From: Kalaharituber pfeilii
Lineage: Eukaryota; Ascomycota; Pezizomycetes; Pezizales; Pezizaceae
NCBI GenBank assembly: GCA_015179045.1
Contig: WHUZ01000226.1
Span: 1-22,643, forward strand
Direction: 5' to 3'
Length of the DNA stretch: 22,643 nt
Shown here: piece by piece, positions 10,098 to 19,339 of the stretch
Layout: each line of letters begins with the position of its first letter
Position numbering within the stretch: position 1 is the first letter of the stretch
Program-made: the position numbers and the translations under genes
The notes under the pieces: generated by a model
What the model saw: the letters and a program-made list of their open reading frames with translations, nothing else
What the model was told of the DNA's origin: nothing
The model's database searches: none

Positions 10098-10440
10098 GGG
10101 AAAAGCTACTTATATATTTGAGATTTTAGTAAAAGCAAAAGCTTAGTGACAATTGTTAAGTTAGTTTATTCCTATTATAACTTGAATCTATTATTACTTA
10201 TACAAATCTATTTACATAGAGTCCTGCATCTAAGGAAACAATAGAGTAAACCCCTAAGCAAAAGCTACTTCTATGTTTAGAATTTTAGTGAAAGCAAGTA
10301 TAGTCGCTGAGCAAGCTACCAAGCTTAAAAACCTTAGCAATAATAGTTGAGTTTATTCATTCTTTATTACAATCAGAATCTATTATTACTTATATGAATC
10401 CATTTAAATAGAGTCCTCTATCTAAGGAAACAATAGAGCA

Positions 10441-13400
10441 AAACTCTGTGGATTTGATTGATCTGTTTATGACACATTAATTATATGAATCATCTGTCCA
10501 CACTATTATCATTCATTCTGCAGTGGGTATAGGTTGTCAATGTACTTGACACAGATTCATCATAATTGCTCTGTCTATTTATCAGCTTTAGAAGAAGGTT
10601 CTCCAGATTTACAAGAAATTCCTATTAATAAATGTACTTCAACCCCTCTTACTTATACTACAAATGATAACTCTACTACTGAAAATAAACTGCTATCCTT
10701 TATAATGTGTCTTATAAGGATTATCTAGTATCCAGGGTCTGCCAGCTTGCCCATTAGAGCATCTGACCATCTATCTCATATTTGACTCAATTGGCATCCC
10801 TGTGCACCATTCTATATCACTAAGGATTATAAACTTGCTTATAAGTTCTAGAGAGAGAGGTCTATAAAGTTACATATCAACTATATATTAGAGAAAGGCT
10901 TAGATAGAGATAGGACTATATTTCAATCTTTAAGAGAAATTCAGGAGCTTTTAATACTAGCTAATAAGTACTATGGGTTGCCTTTATTCAAATGTTCTAG
11001 ATTAACAAATATGAAGCCAGGCAAGCTAGTCAGATATTGTACAATATGGAGAAATTTTTCACACGCATTGATTAGTATAGTTTACTACTACAACATCTTA
11101 GAATGCATGAAACTGCTCTTAAAGCACTCAATATTTACCAATTATATGCATTATACTCCTATTCAGTTATTTAATAACAAGGGAGAGCAAATCTTTAGGA
11201 ACATTTATACCATAGACTGGTAGTAGTTAACACAAAATATATTGCTACCATAGTTGACCATTATCCCCATCATTTGTGCTTCTGATAAAACTTACTTGAC
11301 TAATTTTTCAAGTAATAAATACCTGTAACTACTGTATATGACTATTAGAAATATTAATAAGAAACTTCAGCAGAAAAAATTATTACTAGCCTAGATATAT
11401 ATTAGTCTATTACTTATCTCTATTGATATATCAAGCTCTAAGCTAAATATCAAACAGGTATGGTATACTGCTATTCACTATATACTTGCTTTCCTCCGAT
11501 TTACAGGAGCCCTCAACTAACCTCTCAACCTTCCATACTCTAATCAACAAATTTACTAGTCTTATCTTATACTAAATTATTAGATTGTGGACTATCCTAA
11601 GTAATGTACAGTTGTATTGGTTCAAAACTCTCAGTATCCTATCTATACTATTTCTAAAGATGATATAGAACAAGCTCTACCTCTTTATAGAGAGTCTTTG
11701 AGGGATCCTGTACAGTACTTTAATAATAAGGATAATTTTGATTACCTTTCTATAATATAAAAATAACATAGAGTGCATTTAATATATAACCTGTTTAATG
11801 AATACCCTCACTGCAATGCATATCAGCTGTAGAGGTTTAATTGACTCCATATTATGATATTTAGTTTACTCAAACAATATCTAATACCATGGTTGGAGGT
11901 ACTTCTAAAAGATTATAGGAAGTTACAAGCCTGGAAAGAGCAAATTCATAAGTGTCTACCATTCTCAGGCTTGTATTACCTTATCAACTACCTGTCCTCC
12001 ATAAAATAGCATAATGGAAAAGAGATATGAAATCTTACTTAGTATTTATTAGTAAGTTTAGCTCCTATTTTCAAACTACTGAGCATGTTAGCATATGATC
12101 CTACTGATATTAAGATTCTTTGAGCTTCACATAAGCTTCTAGAGATTATTCTTTTAACCTAATAACAATTCTACTCTATAACCTCCCTTTATTACCTAAA
12201 GCATATTATTACAGAATTCCATAATATGAAAGATATCTTTAGCTCAGTATGTATAACTTTGAAGTAACTTATACGAATCAAGAAGTAGATTGTCCAGCAA
12301 GCTATGTAAGAGAGGCTGGATAATACATAGGTTGAAATGACACTTAGGAATGAAATGTAGAAGAGGAGTCACTTAAACTTTCCTAAGATACACCTACTGA
12401 GCTATATATAAGAAGTAATAATTTAATATGGTTCAATGTACAATTAGATAACTAACATATCTGAAGCTCTCCATAGAGCATGCAAGGACATATACTGCTC
12501 TTCAAATTAAGTTAACTATACCCAACAAATATTAGACTATATGAACTACTCTATGAGAATGAGTTACATATATGCAAGTCTTATTTATTTAGCTACTAAG
12601 GGTTATTATGTCCCACAATCTACTTGTATTCTTAAGTTGTTGCCTCTAATGATACACAGATTGAATACTCGTGTTACTTGCAATTGCAATAACAAAAGCT
12701 CTAGATATATACCAAGATGGATAGAATATGATCCTCATATAATTCCTTAATCTATATACTGCCCTCTATACCTGGCAGCTATTCAATATAGCAAGTCTAA
12801 CCTACTGTCGATTTATAAGGCAGAAGTCAAATACTCATCTCATCATCTATACATTTCTACCTTACATCTACTCAATAACCTGTTTGAGCATGGTTTGTAG
12901 TTGTGAGAATTGTTCAGTAATTTAGTAGAATTCAAATTATCATTTCTTATTTGGCTTGTACATAAGTTGAAGTTATTACTGCTATCTATTTAGAATCCTT
13001 CTATTTTTGAGCAAACTTCTTTATATTATACTCCCAAGAGTATCTATCACTATCACAAACCTATATATCATGCTCTATGGATTCAGTATGCTAATGCTAC
13101 AATAGAGAAAACCTTTCAAGACTACAAGGTTGTGTTACTTATATTGTATTATATATGGCCAGTACTATACACTTTTATAAAATCTCTCTACTGGAGAAGA
13201 TATCTGTGTTTGCCTCAATTCAGATCAGATAAGGACTTTGGATAGGTTCTTGACCTTATATTACTTAACATTCTTATATACTATGATTCGACCGACTTAC
13301 TAGATACAGATTACAATATAGTTTTGCTTAAACATTTATATTCTAGCTAATTTTACTGCTAGCTATAATACATAGAAGGTATAGCTCATGTAGTTCTAAT

Positions 13401-13479
13401 ACTATATAGCCAATGGCCTCTAAGTATATAGGTACTGAACAATCATATTCATATTGATATATACTGGTATATTTATTAA
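10441..13479 (+). pseudogene. Plavaka-like transposase relic (DNA transposon)
   Basis: Plus frame 1 can be read for about 1,000 codons with roughly 40 stops and no frameshift. Landmarks in order are: a C2H2-type finger (10495-10560); a charged helical stretch near 10850-10970 (ILEKGLDRDRTIFQSLREIQ); YTPIQLFNNKGEQIFRNIY then DW** at about 11215-11226; and IIPIICASDKTYLTNF at 11263-11310. Later come a central LHIMIF...IPWLEVLL segment (near 11850-11910), NFPKIHLLSYI at 12376-12408 and ISEALHRACKD near 12460-12490. This order resembles Plavaka transposases (CACTA-related), where a Trp-rich motif is followed by SSDKTxLTxF and, later, a FNIPKLH-like motif and an SERLH-like motif. The identification is from family memory. 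Stops lie mostly where Gln or Trp is expected. The true start lies upstream of 10495 and is not resolved. Confidence 0.72.
10495..10560 (+). other. Degenerate C2H2 zinc finger at the transposase N-terminus
   Basis: The frame keeps C2H2 spacing: Cys (10495), x2, Tyr (10504) in place of Cys, x3 Phe (10516), x5 Leu (10534), x2 Tyr (10543) in place of His, x4 His (10558). Cys-to-Tyr (TGT to TAT) and His-to-Tyr (CAC to TAC) are each one transition. The fit of Phe and Leu at the conserved hydrophobic positions makes the assignment fairly secure. N-terminal C2H2 fingers occur in Plavaka-type proteins. Confidence 0.6.
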
Positions 13480-13518
13480 TATTAGTCTCTACCAATTTCA
13501 GGTATGTATTCCCATGAC

Positions 13519-13810
13519 TACACTCTTTTTATTATATATATATACTTATTGTTTTCTATTATTTGTAGTATAGTTTACTAATATTCTCATTATAGTATAT
13601 AATCTCATTATATTATTTTATTCTGCTTTCAGGTACCTCATTGCTTTACTCTGCCCTATTGTTCGATTTCATTTATTATCTTAACTTACTTTTTTTATTA
13701 TATATACTTACTATTTTCTATCTTTTGTAGTATAGTTCATTGATATTCCCATTATGGTGTATAATCTCATTACACTATTTTATTATGCTTTCAAGTACCT
13801 TATTGCTGAG
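13519..13810 (+). repeat. Imperfect duplication of about 166-bp period
   Basis: Two blocks (about 13519-13650 and 13686-13810) share TTTTTATTATATATAC, TTTGTAGTATAGTT, ATAATCTCATTA and GCTTTCAGGTACCT / GCTTTCAAGTACCT in the same order. They lie just past the end of the transposase frame and may be its 3' subterminal repeats. Differences are mainly transitions and small indels in T and TA runs. Confidence 0.7.
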
Positions 13811-14010
13811 CCTAAGTTTTATCTCTCTTACATACTATATAGTACTATATTATGCAAATGGCTATAAGTAACTTTCTGTGAGGTCTTATATATCATCTCC
13901 TTATATTATATGAATAGTAACATTCTTTAGTTAATACTACTTAGAGCAAGTATTTACCGAGTACACTTTTTTTTTTTTTTTATATGATTAATTGCATACC
14001 ACTCTAAGGG

Positions 14011-14480
14011 TTATGGCAAGCCTGGTCTACTGGGTGCTGTTTTTTGATTTGTTTTTCAATAATATATCTTATCATACTTTGTTAATGCTTGCTTTACTTA
14101 TTTGTTTCTGTGCTATTTTTAATTTGTATTTGAATTGGGAACTTATTCTCTTCATATCCTTCATACTAATATGTACTGATTTACTCTTCTATTTCTAGTT
14201 TTCAATCTTAAATATATCATCTAAGAAGTTGCTTATTATGAAGTTTGATTTTATCTATATGTTTACCTTCTGTATAGATAGGAAATTTTTACATATAGCT
14301 AATTATTTGCTTTTACTGTCTTTCATAGTTATGAGCTAGAGATGTCTGCATAGGTTGCAAATAAGGGCTAGTAGACAGTTACATAATCTGTATAAATAAA
14401 AAATGATATACGATATCTGGATAGATAGTTTGGGTTGTCCGATAATCAGAAGCTTAGATAAGGGAATAGTGTACTATAGT
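14011..14480. other. No supported gene; T-rich stretch
   Basis: A 68-codon plus-strand frame at 13992-14198 starts with TTG and encodes an almost wholly hydrophobic peptide. This is what T-rich DNA gives by chance, so I do not call it. The rest of the stretch shows no motif or repeat beyond short TAGATA and TATCTA runs. Confidence 0.5.
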
Positions 14481-14895
14481 TGTTTGTCTATCTTATATAT
14501 CTATCTATCTTAAATGTCTGTCTATTCTAAATACATATCTATTCTACCTATTGGTTGGTCCTGAATATTCATCCTGAATGTCTGCCAATTCTAAATAGTA
14601 AGTATCTATAGCTAATAAGTGTCTATCTATCCTAAGTATCTATCTATCTATTCTGAGTATTTATCTATTCATTCTTAATATCTATCTATCCATCCTGAGT
14701 ATCTATCTATTCATCTTGAGTATCTATCTGTCTGTCCTAAGTGTCTATCTATCTGTTCTGAGTGACTATCTGTCCTAAGTGACTATCCATCCTAAGTGCT
14801 CATCTATTCTACTTACTCAACTATTGTGAGCATTTGTCCTGAGTATCTATCTATTCTAGTTAGCAATCTGCCCTAAGTATCTGACTATCCTAAAT
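14481..14895 (+). repeat. TATC-rich degenerate minisatellite
   Basis: Units of roughly 20-28 bp follow the pattern (TATC)2-3 ATYCATCCTGAG or TATCTATCTGTCCTAAGTG. They contain tetranucleotide TATC/TGTC runs spaced by CCTGAGT or CCTAAGT. At least twelve units are present. This looks like a microsatellite expanded into a minisatellite and later diverged. Confidence 0.75.
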
Positions 14896-14958
14896 ACTCA
14901 TCCAATAGATAAGTACTTTTTTTTTTGTTATATTATTACTCACATGCTACTCTCGAGG

Positions 14959-15300
14959 CAGTAGTGAGGGATAGATCAGTATGGATCAGGTTGAACCAAG
15001 AGTAGAACAGAAGTACCTAGTGGGCCCTGAATAGACTAAGACAATAGGTAGTAGACTAGTGTGGACTAAGATAGTGGCTAACATAGTAGGAGAGCTAGGC
15101 TTCGCAAGGGGAGTTAGGGTCAAGCCTAGTCAAACCTGGCCTACTCAGTTCTTTGAAGAGAAGACTAGAAATGACTAGAATAGAGCAGGAAAGGGGCAGG
15201 TAGACCAAGATAAAGGAATTTTACTGATACTATGATAGTATTTGTACTCAGTATAACTTGTAAGTCAGATTTTCTGAGTGAGTTATAAGTATAAGCTAGT
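14959..15300. other. Purine-rich, less AT-rich segment without a recognised gene
   Basis: The plus strand is rich in A and G with repeated GACTA, AGACTAAGA and GTAGACTA words, and GC content is clearly higher than on either side. No frame carries a known motif. It could be the relatively undecayed interior of an unidentified repeat, given the repeats on both sides. Confidence 0.4.
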
Positions 15301-15304
15301 TTGT

Positions 15305-15570
15305 TTGTCATACTGAAAATGCTATTGAGAGGATATACTATACCTATTAAGTTGAGCTCATATTACTATATGATATGGCAGTAAGAGGGGCTGTCTTACT
15401 TGTTAACAGAGCTGATTCTGTAGTATATTGAGCACTAAGAAGAGCTGCTAAACCTATTAATAGTACTCATTCTATAGCATATTATATTGTTAAGAGGGGC
15501 TTATCATATCTATCAAATTTATCTCATGTTGCTATATCTTATGCTATTAAGTGGAAAGAGTCCTATTAGA
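15305..15570 (+). repeat. 57-bp tandem repeat, about 4.5 degenerate copies
   Basis: Successive units of about 54-58 bp share a core of the form CTATAYGRTATTR...TTAAGAGGGGCT followed by ACCTATTAA or ATCTATCAAA. Examples are GGCAGTAAGAGGGGCTGTC, GCACTAAGAAGAGCTGC and GTTAAGAGGGGCTTATC. The array ends about 20 bases before the LTR of element A. Confidence 0.6.
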
Positions 15571-15588
15571 TTTAGTTCATTATTCACT

Positions 15589-16290
15589 TGTTACGAGTTG
15601 CAACTAACTATTTTGCAAACTATTGCACCAAAAAGTAGAACTACCGGTGACTCCTGGTAGTATAGTTGGGATATATAGGAGTATCCATGCATATGGTATT
15701 GCTGCCAGATGCTTCAATGTTACTAAGTGGTAGCGATCTGGTACAAATAGTATGGCTAAAAACAAGCAATGAAGAAGAGTGGACGAAAGGTATATGATGA
15801 ATGTAGAGTTTGAGTGAAACTTAGGACACCGCTAGTATCTTAATTCTTTGTAACTAACGGCAGAAGCTGGGGCTTTATATATTAAGTGCCCATCATACAT
15901 GACTCATCAACAACTAATAATATGACTATAATATGATGATACCATCTCATAACATAGATAAGTAAATATAGAAACAGTAACGTAATAGAAACATAGGACA
16001 ATATAGATCTCCTTTCCAAAACCAATCAGCGAGCGAAGCATTGTCTATGTTGCAACCGTGCATTATTAGTAAAGGTATTATAAGTGATGCCGGTTGCTTC
16101 ATAAGCACCGTGTATGTATTAGTGCAGTGTATGTACAAGAGCTGACACACATGTCTGTGAGGTAACTACCGAACAACTAAAGTGTACCGTGGCTCACCTA
16201 GTATTAATTAGATACATCTTAGCAAGTCTTATAATAGTACGGGGTAGTATCTTCCCAATATTCGGTAGGTCTTTACTTTTAGCCATAACA
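15589..16290 (-). mobile_element. 3' LTR of chromovirus A
   Basis: Read on the minus strand the 702-bp LTR starts TGTTATGGCTAAAAG directly after a G-rich polypurine tract and ends CAACTCGTAACA, with TGTTA/TAACA termini. A TATA-like TATATAAAG lies at about 15874-15882 (minus). The block GGTGTCCTAAGTTTCACTC downstream of it matches the solo LTR at 9359-10097. CpG sites are kept better here than in the pol region. The base five-mer just outside is TCACT (15584-15588), which should recur at the other end of A beyond the window if the element is intact there. Confidence 0.78.
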
Positions 16291-16303
16291 TCACCCCCCA
16301 TCT
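16291..16303 (-). other. Polypurine tract of element A
   Basis: AGATGGGGGGTGA on the minus strand abuts the LTR start. The pol frame appears to run up to it (RASG*RTSKMGGDVM), a common arrangement in fungal chromoviruses. Confidence 0.7.
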
Positions 16304-18242
16304 TAGAGGTCCTTCATCCCGAAGCCCTACTAAGTCGACTCAAGAGTATCGTTGACCCTTTGGTAGGTTAGTGAAGTTATCTTTTATAGCTAAGCAATTT
16401 AGCATACCATAATGCATAGTACTTGTTTGTTAATATCTTTTGTATTAATGGCCGATAGTAAGACCAGTATGTCCTGCACAACAGTATTAGATATATTAAG
16501 TACTAGTTCACATAGTACTCATATGAAATTTAAAGCCTTTAGACGTTTGGGTCTCTGGGCTTGCATGGGTTATTCTTATAGAACTCCCTAATTAGTTTAA
16601 TACCATATTGAAGGTTTGTAAGTGGTTCCCATATATCATTGTCTTCATTGTACTCTTGCCAACAGATTTGGTACTTGACCTAACCTTGGACTCTTCTACT
16701 GTCAACGATGTAGTTGATATTGTAGTAGAGTTCTTCTTCATTATCATTGAGGTCTATTTGGTCTTTGTCTTGGACTCGGTAGGACTTGAGAAGGCTGGTG
16801 TAAATAACTTTATAAAGGTGGATGCCTCGAAGTAAGTCGAGTTTATAGGCATGCCGACTAACAACTCTTTTAACCTTATAGGAGCCAATATACTTATTGC
16901 TAAGTACTCTATTATTACCAGCAATAACCCAAAGGTTGCATTGGTCAATAAGGACTTGGTCTCCTACTCAGAACTGATGAGATTTCTCAATATGAAGTTG
17001 AGACTTCCTGTCATTTATTTTCTTGAAAGTGTTATAAATGTCGTTATGAACTATAGTCATTTGGTTGAGCCAGTCTTCTGCTACAGATGATAAGAAGGTA
17101 TGGTTGTCTGAAATATGGATAGTCTTTGAGTTGAATCTGTATAGACTTTTGAAGAGTGTGTAACCATGGGTAGAGGTGCGCAAGGAGTTGTACACGAACT
17201 CAGCTAGGGGTAGCCAAGTAGTCCAACGGTTTTGTCGATCGTGACAGAAGATACGAAGGTATTGCTTCAATATTTGTATGGCTCTTTCAGAGAGTCCATC
17301 TGTCTGAGGATGGTAGGCTGTGGAAAGTCGGAGCTTGATGTCAAGCTTATTGTTTATCTCTTTCCAGCATGCCGAGGTAAATTAAGGACTGCGGTTGGAA
17401 GTGATTGCCAGAGGTAGGCCATGGTGTCACCAGATCTCATTGATGTAAACAGATATGACATCGGTAGCTGTCCAAGTCGTCTTGGCCAGTATGTATCATT
17501 GTACTTTGGTGAACCGGTCAGTAATGATGAGGATAGCATTAAAGCCTTCTGACTCTGGTAGTTCTCCGACAAAGTCTATTGCTATTTTCTTGAAGGGTTT
17601 GATACCTGTGGGCATTAGGATAAGTTGTATTCTATATGGGTGTCTGTCTGCTTTAACTTTTTGATAGTGAGCACAACTTGCAACGTAGTGTTAGGTATCT
17701 TTCTTCCATCTATCTCAATAAAAGTTCCATGAGATTATTTCATGAGTGTAGTGCACTCCTCAGTGACCAATGACATCAGAGTTATAGCATTGCTTCATGA
17801 CTTTGGGGCTATGTTCTTCTGGTACTACCAACAATCTGTCTTCTCTTCTCTCCCAGTCATCGATATTGATGCCATCAAGGTCATAGTCTCATTTGACAGG
17901 CTCTCTATTGATTAGAAGTTGCCCGTCTTTGAGTAATTGCACCTTTAGTCCTGTAGGTTCATTGCCGGACCTTCTAGTTAATGCATTGGCCTTACCGTTA
18001 TCGACTCCTTTCCGGTAGTGGATAAGGAAGTCAAACTCGCATAGTTTGATATACTAGTTTACTTGTTGGGAGTTGAGCCTTTCCTTAGAGGCGAAGTAGG
18101 TGAGGCCATGATGATCAATATATATATTGATGTGGATACCTTATAGTTAAGTGTGCCATTTGCAGAAACAGTCAACTATGGCAAGGAGTTCCTTGTTGTG
18201 GATAGGATAGTTGCGTTCTGCAGGATTATGAGCCCTAGAGTG
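16304..18242 (-). pseudogene. pol: Ty3/Gypsy chromovirus A: RNase H (part), integrase and chromodomain relic
   Basis: One minus-strand frame is followed for about 640 codons without a frameshift. From 18242 down: the rest of RNase H (NPAERNYPIHNKELLAIVDC with the catalytic Glu, YIDHHGLTYFAS with Asp); the integrase zinc module, where the first His is Tyr and the last Cys is Tyr (CAHYQKVKADRH); and IITDRFTKV with the first catalytic Asp. Then TSNRSP*FTSACW has Asn instead of the second Asp, and AYHPQTDGLSERAI keeps the Glu. A GPY-like module (YIGSYKVKRV, Pro to Ser) and a chromodomain at about 16572-16730 follow (YYNINYIVDSRRVQG*VKY, DIWEPLTNLQ). About a dozen stops replace Gln, Arg or Trp codons. 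The frame begins abruptly at His-Ser-Arg because element B is inserted at 18242/18243. Confidence 0.93.
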
Positions 18243-18886
18243 TGTTACAGGGTACGTTGAGGGTAAGCCGTTTACTAAATAACTAAGTGCAATGTAAAAT
18301 ATAATTAAATATAAGTCATAGAAAATAAAGTAGTTAAGGTAGTAAGAAAGCTTTATATTTATTAGGGTTGAGTTCCGGATTCTTGCTCTTCTAACTCCGA
18401 GGGTCAGGCTTCTTATTTATATAAAATATAATTCTTCAAAGCTGTTAATACATTCAGCTTGAATGGAATCCAGAGATCAAGCCAGACCCTGAAAAATGCC
18501 AAGTGACAGCCTTTCTTTTTGACCAACCCTTACAATAAATCCTAAGACAACAAATATGAGAACTTGAAACCTCTAATGCAAGCCTCTATCTAAAAATACC
18601 ATTATAACTCCAATTGCTATGCAAAGACCAATAGCAAAGAAAAGATAAAAAAAGGTTATCATACAAGTAAAGAATTAGTATAACAGGAACTACTGGAAGA
18701 GTTAGTAACCAAGATTGTTAATCTTAGTTGCTACTTACTTCTTAACTGAGAAAGCTCCACTACCACTAGCTTGACTAGTATCAGGTTAGCTAAACACTCG
18801 ACCAGCAGGCCTTAATAGTTGGTAGTACCTTTTGACAACACTTAACAAGATGGTGTTATAGTATGAGAATAATTATGCCTGTAATA
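18243..18886 (-). mobile_element. 3' LTR of chromovirus B, inserted in element A
   Basis: The 644-bp block has inverted termini TGTTACAGG (18243) and CCTGTAATA (18886), the latter one C-to-T change from a perfect CCTGTAACA. On the minus strand it follows a purine tract and ends exactly where A's RNase H frame resumes. A TATA-like TATTTATATAAAA is at about 18413-18426. It is not obviously similar to the LTRs of A or the solo LTR beyond the terminal bases, so B is a different family. Confidence 0.85.
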
Positions 18887-18902
18887 GTACTCCCCTTCTT
18901 AG
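18887..18902 (-). other. Polypurine tract of element B
   Basis: On the minus strand TAAGAAGGGGAGTAC immediately precedes the LTR start (TATTACAGG). It fixes the boundary and orientation of B. Confidence 0.7.
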
Positions 18903-19339
18903 AGTACACGTCCCGAGTGTCTGTTAGCTATTACTCTTTAATCTCTTAAAAGAATATAAGCTAGACAGCTTAGTATCAGTAGATCTCTTACCTTAACCTT
19001 AGCAAGTGGTTTGCCATGATTATACTCAAGGTAATATTCTGTGATGTCCTGACTATAGGCTGTGCCTCAATTAGTCTTTGACATGAAGGTATTTGGTAAG
19101 AGCTTTACCACTTTATCATAAGACATACTACTATATTTGTAGTGTCTTGACCCTTTGAACACTTTTTCATTTGATATCTTGCTATGTATCTAGAATAAGT
19201 ATTAATGCTTTACGAACTTAAGTTCGTAGGTTAGGTCCATGCCATACCTTTATGACAGATATATCTGCACTCTAGGTCAGTAACTTGACTGCATTTCTAA
19301 CTTCTCTTTCTCTTTGTTCTTCATTGTCCTGATTCAGCC
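18903..19339 (-). other. 3' tail of element B between chromodomain and polypurine tract
   Basis: About 440 bases separate the recognisable chromodomain from the LTR. A purine-rich coding-like stretch (RTKRK) continues briefly past the chromodomain. After that no motif is seen and stops are frequent. It probably combines the polyprotein C-terminus and 3' untranslated sequence. Confidence 0.5.

Larger units (their letters stand above)
8847..10449 (+). repeat. Five-copy tandem array, 160-190 bp units, split by a solo LTR
   Basis: Copies lie at 8847-9037, 9038-9197, 9198-9356, 10101-10260 and 10261-10449. Each begins AAAAGCT or AAAAGTA and shares TTTAGTAAAAG, CATTATTACTTATATGAATC and AACAATRGAGYAAAA blocks. 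Copies 1 and 5 are long (about 190 bp), with an extra segment of about 30 bp ending CTTAAAAACCTT. Copies 2, 3 and 4 lack it. The array lies directly upstream of the Plavaka-like transposase relic, so it may be that element's subterminal repeat region, a layout known in CACTA-type transposons. That link is inference. Confidence 0.85.
13967..14958 (+). repeat. Poly-T-headed direct repeats bounding about 950 bp
   Basis: A run of 15 T (13967-13981) followed by a 29-base segment beginning ATATGATTA and ending near 14010 resembles a second run of 10 T (14917-14926) followed by a segment beginning TATATTATTA and ending near 14958. About two thirds of the bases match without gaps. The interval between them holds the TATC minisatellite. 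Either a duplication or the ends of an unidentified element would explain this. Confidence 0.35.

Noticed and set aside
13992..14198. 68-codon hydrophobic plus-strand frame that could be a membrane protein
   Set aside because: Extreme T content explains the Phe/Leu/Ile composition, the start is TTG, and there is no context for a gene.
14481..14895. CRISPR-like spacing of short repeats
   Set aside because: Units are contiguous and degenerate with TATC cores and no unique spacers, which fits a minisatellite in a eukaryotic genome.
15947..16371. Open frames on both strands at 15947-16150 and 16189-16371
   Set aside because: They lie in the LTR, polypurine tract and pol tail of element A and do not match any domain.
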